Below, piece by piece: positions 1 to 10,600 of a DNA stretch of 64,000 bases. The translations under genes and the position numbers were made by a program. This DNA is from Agelaius tricolor (taxonomy: Eukaryota > Chordata > Aves > Passeriformes > Icteridae). Position 1 is the stretch's first letter. The number at the start of each line of letters is the position of its first letter. Below the pieces are notes generated by a model. It had not been told where the DNA came from and made no database searches. It worked only from the letters and a program-made list of their open reading frames with translations. The stretch covers positions 20,387,516 through 20,451,515 of the forward strand of contig JALJCS010000015.1 of the NCBI GenBank assembly GCA_023055355.1, written 5' to 3'.

Positions 1-33
1 GGTCGGTGTCTCGCTTGCCCCCTGCAAGAGAGC

Positions 34-310
34 ACGGCATGGCACGGCTTGGAATGGCACGGAATGGCTAGGAATGGCATGAAAGCTCGATGGCACTGAT
101 GGACCAGCAAAGCATAGCATGGCACAGCCAGGAATGGCACGGAATAGCCAGGAATGGCATGGCTAGAAATGGCATGGCACAGCCGGGAATGGCATGGCAT
201 GGCTAGGAGAGGCATGGAACAGTTCAGAATGGCACCGGTGGACACAAAGCAAAGCATGGCATAGCAGCGCTTGGCACGGCATGGCACGGCTTGGAATGGC
301 ACGGCACGGA
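34..310. repeat. Degenerate GGCATGGCAC-type short tandem repeat in MVD intron 1
   Basis: This tract is made of imperfect 5- and 10-base units around TGGCA/TGGCAC/GGAATGGCTA, lying just downstream (on the minus strand) of MVD exon 1. It is open in several frames only because of its low complexity. No coding or splice signal was seen in it. Confidence 0.75.
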
Positions 311-434
311 ACAGCACGGCAAGAAGGGACACAGTGCAGCCCAGCCCAGCCCGACCCGGCCCGGCCCGGCGGGCCACGGCACACCCAGCCCAGCCCGGAG
401 CCCGTGTCCGCCCCGGCCGTGTCCCGGCACTCAC

Positions 435-504
435 AGTACTTGATCACGGCGATGTTCACCGGGGCCGTGCAGGTCGCCATGGTCAGTGCCCGCTCCGCCG
501 CCAT
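435..504 (-). CDS. MVD: Mevalonate diphosphate decarboxylase, first coding exon only (gene runs off the left edge)
   Basis: MVD converts mevalonate-5-diphosphate to isopentenyl diphosphate, the last ATP-dependent step of the mevalonate route to sterols and isoprenoids. The exon encodes 23 residues plus one base. They begin MAAERALTMATCTAP and continue VNIAVIKY, which matches the conserved N-terminus of vertebrate MVD (TCTAPVNIAVIKYWGKR). The start codon is the ATG at 504-502, inside a CpG-rich region. The exon ends in AGTACT followed by GTGAGT, so the split codon would become the conserved Trp of KYW once exon 2 supplies GG. Exon 2 and the catalytic core lie left of position 1. The exon is very short, but motif, phase and synteny all agree. 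Confidence 0.9.
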
Positions 505-700
505 CGCTGCCGGCCGTGCTCAGGCCCCGCCCCCGCGCCACGCACGTGACCGTGGCCTGCGGCCGGTCCCGCCTCGCCATTGGTGGAGAGCGCAGCACCC
601 GGTTCCCAACAGCCAATTGCAGCGATCGGACCACGGGCGGCCACGCCCCCTGAGCGTGCTGGGCGGGGCCTGCGGGGCGCCATTTTTGAATTGGGCAAGA
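505..700. promoter_or_regulatory. MVD CpG-island promoter region
   Basis: This GC- and CpG-rich DNA lies immediately upstream of the MVD start. It holds an inverted CCAAT box (ATTGG at 579-583, reading CCAAT on the MVD strand), a second CCAAT at 613-617 on the plus strand and a CACGTG E-box at 543-548. MVD is a known SREBP-2 target, and SREBPs can bind E-box-like sites together with NF-Y at CCAAT. That this E-box/CCAAT pair serves that role here is inference. No TATA box was seen. Confidence 0.5.
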
Positions 701-704
701 CCTG

Positions 705-850
705 TGCATGCGCAGATGCTCCCGGTACCTTCCCGGTGCTCCCGGTACCACTCTCGGTTCTGCTCCCGGTACCGCTCCCAGTGCTCCCCGCACCGCTCGG
801 TCCCCAGCACTGCCCCAGTGTCCCCAGTACACCTCCAGTGCTCCCGCACT
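705..850. repeat. Degenerate CCCGGTACC-type repeat between MVD and RNF166
   Basis: About ten imperfect 10-15 base units of the type GCTCCCGGTACC appear here. The same sequence style recurs in CTU2 intron 1 and upstream of APRT. The rest of the MVD-RNF166 spacer (850-1060) shows no gene. Confidence 0.6.
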
Positions 851-1060
851 CCCTGTCACCTTCACATCCCAAATATCCAAATATCCCCGGTATAAAACCA
901 CCGGATCCCTGGAAGTGTCCAAGGATCCATGGATCCAAACGTCCCTAGTGCTCTTTGAGTGCTCCCACAGCCTTCAGGGCCACTGTATCTCAGTGCCCCA
1001 GCATCCCAGTATCCCTCCAGTGCTTCCCCCCAGCAGAGGCCACACGTGGATGAAACTGCC

Positions 1061-1066
1061 TTTATT
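1061..1066 (-). other. Candidate polyadenylation signal of RNF166
   Basis: TTTATT on the plus strand reads AATAAA on the minus strand, about 1.86 kb below the RNF166 stop codon. No other minus-strand AATAAA was seen between here and the stop, so 1050-2922 is best read as a long RNF166 3' UTR. Plus-strand AATAAA-like strings near 2215 and 2695 are in the wrong orientation. Confidence 0.45.
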
Positions 1067-2922
1067 GAGAAAAATGGTTTGCTACAAATACGTCATCGAG
1101 TTATTCCTCTTCAAAAAACAGGACGGCTCGTTAAAAGTTCTAATTATGCAAAAAAGTGGTGGGTGATGCACTGGTGGGCACGGCCAGTGGGATATCCATG
1201 GACCCCTGGCACAGAGGGGACCCCTGGCACGGCCTGGTGTGGCCCCTCACACCCAGGGCCTTAAAGTGCTTTACAAAAGCAGCTCTTGCTGCCCCTGCTC
1301 TGTCTCTGTGGGGCAAAAAGGAGAAGGAAAAGGAGGAGAGAGGGAAGGAGCCCGAGGTTAACAGAGCTGGATCTCTCATGGAGGCTGCTCCAGCTGCTGA
1401 GGGTCCCAGCTGAGCACAGGACAGGGAAATGCTCCTGGGTCCCTCCTGGAAGATTCCAGTGCTCTCCATCCCACAGGAACATCCCCCAGGTGCCAGCACT
1501 GCAGGGCAGGTCAGAGAAGGTCCCATCCCTTTCCCTGCCCTGCCAGGGGAGCTCAGAGCTCCCTGCACGCTCCTCACAGGGCTGCAGCTCCCAAAATCGT
1601 CCAGCACTATGAAAACCAAAACAAACCCCAAGGCAGTATTGATAGAGCAGAGCTGGAGCCAGGTTTTGGATAAAGCTCAGGAATTCCTCGAGCAGAGGGG
1701 GCCTCTCCCAGCCTTTCCCTGCAAATCCTGCAGGAAGGCTCTCAGGAATCACCCCGTGGCTGGTGCCATCTCCCTGCCAGCCTCTCCCAGCCCTCCAGAG
1801 CCAACCCCAGCAGCAGCAGGCAGGGCTGAGAGGAAGGGGCAGGGGCAAGGGGGCACCAGGATGCTGTGGAGCACCTTGGATCAACAGTGCCCCCATTCCC
1901 AGGGAGGGATTCCTACAGGGAGATGCAATCCCTGATTTCTGGGGGGAATCAGCAGCTCAGGGCTGGGATCCTGCATGGACAGCCATTCCACGGGCAACCA
2001 GCACCTGGATCCAACCCAACCATCCTGCCTGCTCCCTCACAGGCAGAGGAATTCTGCTGAGGGAAGGGAAAGGTCCAGAAATATCCAGGGATTTCCCAGA
2101 AAGATCCCTGCACTTCCCCCTACCTCAGAGTCCGACCCGCTCCGGGATCCAGCTCCTGCCTCCTGCCCCATTCCCAATCCACGTGTTCATTTGCTTGGGT
2201 TATCTGTGTAAAAAATAAACTTTCTTGATAATGTTCCATAAAAATACTCTTGTCCTGGGTGGCAGATATTGCAGAGTGAAGGGGGAGCAGCTTCTGACCC
2301 CGCTCTAGAAAACGTGGAAAAGGCTTCACTGCTTCGTGTAGAAAAAGGCAAGGATTTGGTGTCCCAAGAGCCGGTACAAAACGAGGAAGGGGAGGATTCC
2401 CTGGATGCTGGATGCCGTCCTCCAGGCCTCCTCTGAGCCACTCTTCAGTCTCATCCTGGGATTCAGGTGAAGGAGGCAGCTCCAGCCTCCAGCACGGGGG
2501 TCAGGACAGCCTGACATCTCTAGAAAAATCCTTGGAGGGTTTAAAAAAAGAAGCTCCACGCTGCCTTCCTCCTTTTTTAAAGGATGTGGCTGATTCCAGT
2601 CCCAAAGGAGAGTGTTTGGCATCCAATCTATCAGTTTCAGGTACCTATTCTGCTGCACCAGAGAGCAGGGACGAGTGTGCCAAAAAGCATCTAGCAATAA
2701 ATAGATCTGGACACAGGGCTAAGCTCCCAACACGGATATTAAACCCCAATCCAAGGATTGATCCCAGCCCTGCTCCACAGCTCTGCTCACTCACTGGGAC
2801 AACTGGAGAGGCTCCACCTTCTTCAACAAGGTGGGAATTGCAGTGGGAACAGAGGCAGCAGAGGGGCTCCAGAGGGTTCCTGGAGTGTCCAGAAGGAGCC
2901 AGGGCAGGGAGAGGGATCAGCC

Positions 2923-5900
2923 TCAGTTCTCAGAGAGGGACAGAGCCAGGGCTGCCTGCAACGCTGCCTCCTCGTCGATGTTGTAATCCTGGAAAGCAAA
3001 CAGGGCAGCTCAGGAAAGCTGGCACAGCCAGGGCACACTGTGCCCACAGAGCCCTGCCTGCTCCTCGTGGAGCCTGGATTCCCCTGGCACACAGACCCCA
3101 GGAATGCCACCCGTGCTCTCTAGGGTGTCCTCTGTGCCCACACCCCTCTCCTGCCCAGGCTCTCACACCTGCCAGGGGGGATGGAACCTGCCCACACAAG
3201 CTGAGACCAAAGGGTGAAGCCTTCCAGCAAAGGCCAGGGGTTTTTGCAGAGCTCTGGGTTGGGATATTCCTCTGAAAATGCCTGGAGGTTCTTTTTCCTG
3301 ACATCTCTCCAATGAAAGCAGGATGGGAACAGAGCCTCCCCTGAGGCCAAGGCTGAGCCATCACCACTGCCCCCCACACAGGAGGGGTCAGGGGCCCCCC
3401 ATGTGCAGCAACCACACCCCCCCAAACCCTGGGGCAGGGCTGCTCCCACCCCCTGCTCCCAAAACCTTCAAGAAAAGGAGTTTTGTGTTACAGCTCCTCA
3501 GGGGAAGAGTTCCATGGAAAAACCCATTTTGTGGAGTGCAGGAACAACCCCCTCTCCTCCTGGTGTGTGTGAGGACACTCTGATGGCTGTGGGGGTCTCA
3601 TGGGTGGGACACATGGTTTCACCTCCTGGCACAGGACACGGCTCAGGGTCAGACTCACCACGAAGGTGTCGTAGGAGAACTTGTGCCTGTGGAGCAGGTG
3701 CTGCAGGAAGTTGGCACTCTTGTAGCTGGGATCCCCCCAGGGCATGGCCGAGCACACCGGGCACACCTGGGGGGACACGGACACGGGATGGTGGCACCTG
3801 CACGTGGCCTTGGACACTGCCAGGGATCCAGGGGCAGCCACAGCTGCTCTGGGAACCTGTGCCAGGGCTTCCCCACCCTCACAGGGAAGGATTTCTTCCT
3901 CATATCCAACCCAAACAAACTCTCTGGCAGTTTGGATTCACTCCCCCTTGTCAATAGCCTCTGTCCACCTTTCCTGAAGGTCCTGGAAGGCCACAATTAG
4001 GTCTCCATGAAGCTTCTCTTTCCCAAGCTGAACAATCCCAATTTTCTCAGCTTTTCCTCACGGCACAGCTGCTCCACCCCTCTGATCACCTTCGTGATCT
4101 CCTCTGGAGCTGCTCCATCAGCTCCAGGTCCTTCCTGTGCTGAAAATCCCAAGTTCCCCACCTTGGTCAACCCAGAGGGAACAGGGAGAGGAAATCCAGC
4201 ACCACCTGGTTTGCAGGAACAGGGGGATGGAGGCAGCTCATTCCAGGGAGCCTCTAACAAAGCAGAGACAAATCCCCATCTCCCAAAGGGATTTAAACCA
4301 GCTGGAACACAGCTGTGCCTCCACAAACACCCTGATGCTGCAGGGTGGGGCTGGTTTCCAGAGCTGTCCCACGCTCCCCAGCAGCACTCACCACTTTGTT
4401 GGGGTCATTCCTGTGGTTCTCCATGCAGTGCTTCACCAGCTCCTGCTGGTCCAGGTTCCGCGCCCCGCAGTACGGACACACGAACGTGGAGCGGTTGGGA
4501 ATGTTGCTGCAGAGAGCAAGGATGAGCTCAGATCCCAGGGGAGGCTGCACTGCCTCCTTCCACACTAACACACACACAGCTCTGTGACAGCAGGAGCCAG
4601 CCCAGCCCCTTCCGAGCCCCGGTGGATCCTTCATCCCACCCCACACCCCAAAACCCGGAGCAGCAGTGCCAGGATGGAACAGGTGCTGCTCTTCCTCCCA
4701 GGGACAGGCACAACACACACCTGGATTTTGGGGCAAGCAGGGAGGGCCTGTTTCAGCCATACCTGGGAATAGGCTGGGATGTGGGGACCACTGGAACAAA
4801 CTTGGGGCAGTTGGCCATCTGCTCCTGCACCTTGGCGCAGGACGAGACGTGAGAGCGCATTTTGGCCAGGGTCACCTGCAGGAGGGGACAAGAAACACTC
4901 GTGGAGCTGCAGAAACACCTGCCAGGAGCCAGGACAGCAGCTGGGCTGGGAGTGAGCTCTGCTCCACGACCCACAGCAGTGGGAATGCTGCACCCATGGA
5001 GGGGTGGACAGCTGGCGTGCAAGCCAAGCTGAGGTAATAGGAGAAATAACAATTGATGATTTTCCAGTGTTTCCATAGCAAGGAAGAAGACAAGGCCATC
5101 AGCATGGAAACAGATTAGAAAAGATACATGAAAATTTTTGTAAGTATAAGTAGATGTGTATATGTGCCTTATTAAATTTCTGTAAAACTTTTACCAATTA
5201 TACTGGCGTTAATTGCTTTGCACCAACGAATATAGTGAGTTATTGTGATGTAGTTAATGACTTAAGATCACACTTTTTTAAGAGTATATAAGCTGGAGAA
5301 CACACAGAATAGAAAACTTTTTTTCTTCTTGGACCCTGATCACGTGTGTTTGTCACATCCAGTCTAACTGTGACATGCACCCATCCATCCTTCCTCACAG
5401 GACGGAGATTTGGGGCTGCAGGGACCCCCAGAGGTTCTGTCCTCATTCCCTGGGAGCAGAGCCTGACCCCCCCCCTGGCTATCCCCTCTGTGCAGAGCCA
5501 CAGGGTGCCCCCCGAGCCTCCTTTTCTCCAGGCTGAGGCTCCCCCAGCTCTGTTTCCTTCTCTGTACACATTCCAGAGGAGGATGAGGACAACAGGGACC
5601 ATGAGGACAAGCAGCTGCACAGCTTTACCTTCTTGCTGCAGCCTCTGCAGGGAGCCTTGTAGGACGAGAGCTGTTTCTCCACGCTGGAAGCCTTCTCCAC
5701 CTTCTTGGGGTCGAAGGGCACGCGGCAGAGCGGGCACAGCGGGGAGGGCACCTGCAGGCAGGGCTGCAGGCATTCCCCACAAAACCTGGGGGCACAGGGG
5801 GGCCCTGAGCACCTGCAGGCAGGGCTGCAGGCATTCCCCACAAAACCTGGGGGCACAGGGGGGCCCTGAGCACCTGCAGGCAGGGCTGCAGGCATTCCCC

Positions 5901-7323
5901 ACAAAACCTGGGGGCACAGGGGGGCCTTGAGCACCCCAGGCACAGCAGCACCCCAGCAGGGCACCCCCGCTGCCCAGGATGCCCCAAACCCTGGGTTGTA
6001 GCTTTTTAGCAGTTTTGGGTTTTGCGTTTTCTGGACTGCGTTGGTAATAACCCTGAACTCCATACAAAGTGTCAGCAGTTCTCCTCACAGCTCAGGCACA
6101 CAGAACAATCCTTTTCCTCTCCTCAGGCACACAGAACCAAGGACATCACTGCAGCTTCAGGCCCAAAAAGTGCAAACAACAGGGAATGGAGGAGAGCAAA
6201 CTGGGAGGATGGGACTGCATAACCTGCAGCTGGAATTGGACAATTAACCCCAATATGGAAATGGACCAAATCTTATAAAAGTGCGAAAGCCTGTGACTTA
6301 GAGTCCATCCTGGGCTCTTATACTGCCCAAGGTGCATCCTTTGAAGGCTTCTTAATAAATCCCTATTTTACTCCTCTAACTCTGTCCAGCTTCTGTTCTA
6401 GGCAGCCTTCCAGGGCACCACAGGGATCAGCATTCCTACTGGGAGAACTGGGAGAACTGGGAGCAGGTGAGTCCCCAGGGAGCTCCTGCAGGCTCAGACA
6501 ATTCCCCTACTCCAAGGCTGCATCTGAAAGGAGCCCAAGCCCGTGCTGGGTATCCAGGCCAGGCAGGAGCCTGGATCAGCTCATTCCAAGGTCCTTACAG
6601 CCCCAGGAGCAAAGGAATCCCGTCCCCAAAATCCGATTATCCCGGCATTGCTGGTCCCTCCTGCTCACCAGGAACATGGAATGAACCCCCCAAAGGCTCT
6701 GCCGCTGCCAGGGCAGCGGGGATGGGCAGGGGGGATCATGGAGGGGTCAGGAATCGCCCCCAGCCCCAAACAAGCAGGGGTGAGGCGGTGCTGGGGCCCC
6801 CAACAAAGCCCCAGGACCCGGAAACATCCCCAAAATCAGATGGAAAAGGGATCAGGAGGTCCCCGAAATGCTGGGGGCACACGGGGGGGGGGGTCCTGGG
6901 GACAGCAGCCAGGCCTGGGAGCTGAGGGAGGGGAAGGGGTGGGATGGGGATCCCGCTGTGGGATGGGATGAGGGCCCCGGTACCGAACCATCCCCGGTGT
7001 GGGCCGGGGGTCCCGGTGCCGGCTGGGCTCACCGGGCAGAGCGCCCGCAAGGATCCCCGGCCGGCACAGCGCCCAGCCCCGCGTCCCGCCCGTCCCCGGG
7101 GCCGCCTCAGCCCGGGGGTCCCCGCCGCCCCCGCCCGGGCCCCGTCTCACGTGTGCCCGCAGCCCGCGATGCCGACGGCGCGGTGGAAAACCTCGAGGCA
7201 GATGGGGCAGCTGAACTGCGCCTCCAGCGCCTCGGCCGCGGCGCCGGGCCCGGGGGCGGCGCGGGGGGGCCCGGCCGGGCCCTGCGGCCGCTGCGCCGCC
7301 GCCACCAGCAGGCTCCGGAACAT
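2923..7323 (-). CDS. RNF166: RING finger protein 166 (E3 ubiquitin ligase), complete
   Basis: RNF166 is an E3 ubiquitin ligase of the RNF114/125/138/166 family, linked to antiviral signalling and xenophagy. Six coding exons join in frame: 7151-7323, 5629-5785, 4763-4875, 4392-4506, 3659-3766 and 2923-2988 (243 aa; human about 237). Order of domains: C3HC4 RING (C39, C42, C55, H57, C60, C63, C75, C78, with CPIC, CGHTFCGEC and CPLC visible); a C2HC zinc finger with CRGCSKKV; two Di19-type zinc fingers ([17 protein letters not shown] and [16 protein letters not shown]); and a C-terminal ubiquitin-interacting motif ([17 protein letters not shown]). The ATG at 7323 is in a CpG island shared with CTU2. 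A 61-bp unit carrying the start of exon 2 and its acceptor occurs three times (5749-5935). Intron 1 also holds a solo LTR, intron 2 an LTR-like insert and intron 4 a CR1 fragment. Confidence 0.95.
3806..4150 (-). mobile_element. CR1 LINE 3' fragment in RNF166 intron 4
   Basis: The stretch follows the avian CR1 3' region in reverse complement, beginning GGCCTTGGACACTGCCAGG and running through GGAAGGATTTCTTCCTCATA to the CTGATCACCTTCGTG segment. The element therefore lies on the minus strand. Both ends are truncated and there is no open reading frame of interest. Confidence 0.8.
5035..5390 (+). mobile_element. AT-rich LTR-like insertion in RNF166 intron 2
   Basis: An abruptly AT-rich block sits in otherwise GC-rich DNA. 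It contains TATATA at 5285-5290 followed by a T-rich stretch, resembling the U3/R part of an avian endogenous retroviral LTR. No AATAAA, clean TG...CA ends or target duplication could be fixed, so the limits and class are tentative. Confidence 0.35.
5749..5935. repeat. Three tandem 61-bp units carrying the RNF166 exon 2 acceptor
   Basis: The units start at 5749, 5810 and 5871 and are almost identical. On the minus strand each has a polypyrimidine/CCCCCAG acceptor followed by the first 34 bases of exon 2 (encoding the [12 protein letters not shown] part of the RING). Only the lowest-coordinate copy continues into the real exon. The upper two end in CAG followed by GTGCTC, so they could act as 34-nt decoy exons (5813-5846 and 5874-5907). 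Confidence 0.95.
6186..6420 (+). mobile_element. Solo LTR of an avian endogenous retrovirus in RNF166 intron 1
   Basis: This 235-bp element has a TATA box (around 6274), AATAAA at 6354-6359 and a terminal segment ending GGCACCA. It is flanked by a 6-bp direct repeat CAGGGA (6180-6185 and 6421-6426), consistent with a target-site duplication. The left end reads ATGG rather than TG, so one base at the boundary is uncertain. No internal retroviral genes are present. Confidence 0.65.
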
Positions 7324-7623
7324 GGCGGCGGCGGCGGCTGGCGGGGCGGGCGCCACGTCACCGAGCGGCGCCAACGCGTCATCACCGCGCGACGGGAGCG
7401 CACCGGGACACGGCAGGACCGAGAGGTGCCGAGTGCGAGCCGAGCGAGAGCCGAGCGGGGCCGAACGAGGCCGAGCGGAGCCAAGCGGGGCCGAACGAGG
7501 CCGAGCGGAGCCGAGTGAGAGCCGAACGAGAGCCGAACGAGGCCGAGCGGGGTCCGAACCGAGCAGGGCCCCCGGGGACTCACCGGAACCCACCTGGACC
7601 CACCGGGGCCGAGTAGCGCCGCG
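7324..7623. promoter_or_regulatory. Bidirectional CpG-island promoter shared by RNF166 and CTU2
   Basis: Only 300 bases separate the divergent start codons of RNF166 (7323, minus) and CTU2 (7624, plus). The interval is CpG-rich and has no TATA box. Most of 7428-7570 is a run of about fourteen imperfect 10-base units of the type GCCGAGCGGA/GCCGAACGAG, so the two 5' UTRs are partly built from a tandem repeat. Confidence 0.8.
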
Positions 7624-10600
7624 ATGTGCGACGTGGAGGGTGGCGGTGGCGGCTGCGGGGCGGACGCGGAACCGCCGCGGCGCCGCCGCGCACCGGCAGA
7701 CAGGTGTGAGTCCGGTCCGGCCTCGGAATGGACCCTCGGGGCCGCTCCCGGTACTCCCCGGTATTTCCCCGGGGGTCCTGCCCGCCAGCACCCCCCGGTA
7801 CCGCCCCGGTGTCCCCCCCGGTACTGTCCCCGGTGTCTCACCGGAATCCCCCGGCCTGCCTCTGGTGTTACCCCCGGTACCGCCCCGGTGCCGCTCCCGG
7901 TATCCCTGCAGTGCTCCCCAGTGCCATCCCCGATCCCCCGCTCCCGGTAATCCCCCCGATATCTCTCGGTTCTACCCCCGGTAACATCCCGGTATCCCTG
8001 GTGCTGCCCGGGGGCCGGGAACCCCCCCTCCCTTCCTGCTCGGTAGCGCTCCCGGGGGCTCGGTCCCGATGTCCCCGGTGACCGGCCGTTTCCCCGCAGC
8101 CAGCCCCGAACGTGCATGAAGTGCGGGCAGAGCACGGCCGCGCTCGTCATCCGCGTCGGGGACCCGTTCTGCCGGTGAGGGACCGGGGACAGCGGGACCA
8201 TGGACAGCAGAAATTGGAGACATCGGGGCTTGGGGACATCGGGGCTGGGGACATCAGAAACTGGGGACATTGGGGCTGGGGGACATCAGGGTTTGGGGAT
8301 TTCAGAAATTTGGGACAATCAGAAATTGGGATCTTTGAGTCTCCAGAAGATGGGGGCTTGGGAACTTTGTTTCCTGGGGATATCAGGGATTGGGGGTATT
8401 TGTTCTCAGGGATGTTGTGTCTGGAGCATTGGGATGTTGGGGCTGGGGACACTGGATCTCTGGGACATCAGGGTTTGGAGACATTGGGTGTCTGGGACAT
8501 CGTGGCCAAACAAGATCAAGGCTTGGGGACGTTGAGTGTTGAGGACACAGAGGAGGGGGGACAGGAACATTTGGGGTCGTGGCTCATGGGGGTCATTGGA
8601 TCTCTGGGATGTTGGGGCCTGAGGATGCTGTTCTGGGGGACATCAAGGGGACTTTGGGGTGTAGGGTCTGGGGGTGTGGGCGTCGCCATGGCTCAGGAAT
8701 CCCTGTGTCCCCAGTGGCTGCTTCCGGGAGTACTTCGTGCACAAGTTCCGTGCCATGCTGGGCAAGAACCGCGTCATCTTCCCAGGAGAGAAGGTACTGA
8801 CGGGCAGGGGGACCTCCAGGGGACCCGCGGGTGGCCCCAGGGCCCGTGACCATCCCTGCTGTCCCCACAGGTGCTGCTGGCAGTGTCGGGGGGCCCGGCC
8901 TCCAGCGCCATGGTCAGGCAGGTGCAGGAGGTGAGTGGGGACTCGGGGGGCACACGGATCATCCCCCCTCACCCCACAGCTCACCCACAGCTCACCCCAC
9001 TCCTCTCTCTGCAGGGACTCAGCCGGGAGGCGGCCAAGAGGCTCCGCTTCATCCCCGGCCTCGTCTACGTTGAGGGTGAGGGAGCCTCTGTCCAGCTGTC
9101 CATTCCCAGCCCATCCCCTGCTCTATGTCCAGCTCTCCAATCCCTGTTCCATGTCCAACTGTCCATTCTAACCCTATTCCCTACTGCTGTCCAACTGCCC
9201 AATCCCTGCTCCATGTCTGCTGCCCATGCCCAGCCCATTCCCTGTCCTGCTGCCAGTTCCCAGCTCACTGCCTGTTCCTGCCCCATTCCCAGCCCTGCTG
9301 CCCATCCCTTGCACGTTCCCAGCCCCACTCCCTGCTCCCTGCCCTGTTACCAGCTCCCAGCACAGTGTCCCCTGCACTGTGCCAGGGCTGTGGAGCTGCC
9401 ACCCTGGCCCCAGGGACAGGGCTGGCAATGTGGCAGCAGCCCTGGCACTGTCCCCTCCTTGCAGAGGGAGCTGTGCGCAGGCAGAGTCCGGAGCAGCGGC
9501 AGCAGACCCTGGCCCAGATGGAGACCCTGCTGCAGGCCACTGGCTTCCCCTACCACCTGATCCACCTGGAGGAGGTATTGGGGTGACACGGGACACGTGC
9601 TGACACGGGACACGTGCTGAGGTGAGGGGACACATCTGGACAACTTGCCCTGTATCCCTCTCTGCCCCACAGGCGCTGGAGCTGCCCCCATCCATCTTAC
9701 AGCCAGGGCCGGAGCGCGCCAGCACATCCAGCCCGTCTGGCCCTTCCTACAAGGAGGCTGTGGACAGCTTCATCCAGCAGCAGCGGCAGGATGGGGACAG
9801 TGGCACCTCTCTGCCTGGTCACAGCATCCCAGACACGCCAGCAGGAGCCACCCCCTGCCTGCCGGACGCTGCCCAAACCCAGGAGCTGCTCCGCAGCTTC
9901 AAGGCCGCGGTGACAGCGACGGCACGGGAGGAGCTGCTGGAGATGCTGCGGTGAGGGACTGACCCTGCCTGGCACTGCTGCCAGCTGGGCACAGGGTGGC
10001 TCTGACCCGCTGTCCCCTCGTGCCCAGGACCCACCTGATCGTGCAGACAGCCCGGGACAAGGGCTATGCCAAGGTGATGATGGGCGAGAGCCTCACACGC
10101 GTGGCCATCAAGCTCCTCACCAACCTCTCCCTGGGGCGCGGTGCCTACCTCGCCGTGGACACGGTGAGCTGGGGACAGGCACCCGCACCCCAGGGGTGAC
10201 ACGATGCCATGGGGGCGTGGCTTGGTGGTGGCACAGTCCCCTGGCAGCCCTGCACACCCACAGGGCTTCACGGACCAGCGGCATGGCGACGTGATGGTGG
10301 TGAGACCCATGCGGGACTACACGGCCAAGGAGATCGCCTTCTACAACCGCTTCTTCAGCGTCCCCACCATCACTGTGCCACCCCTCTTCACCAAGGTAGG
10401 GGGTCCCGTGGTGGGGAGCCCACGCTGTGTGTCCCCAGGGCAGGGACAGGAGCCCCAGTGCTGCCCTGCTCTCCCTGTTGTTCCCACAGCGCCGGGAGAA
10501 GCTCAGCATCCACCAGCTGGTCGAGCGCTTCCTGCTGGGGCTGCAGGAGGAGTTCCCCTCCACCATCAGCACTGTGTACCGGTATGGGGGGTTCATGGGG

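Noticed and set aside
7107..8270. 387-codon open frame on the minus strand across the RNF166/CTU2 promoter
   Set aside because: It contains RNF166 exon 1 in frame only at its 3' part; the rest is decamer repeat and CpG-island sequence read open by chance, with no family match. CTU2 is transcribed in the opposite direction over part of it.
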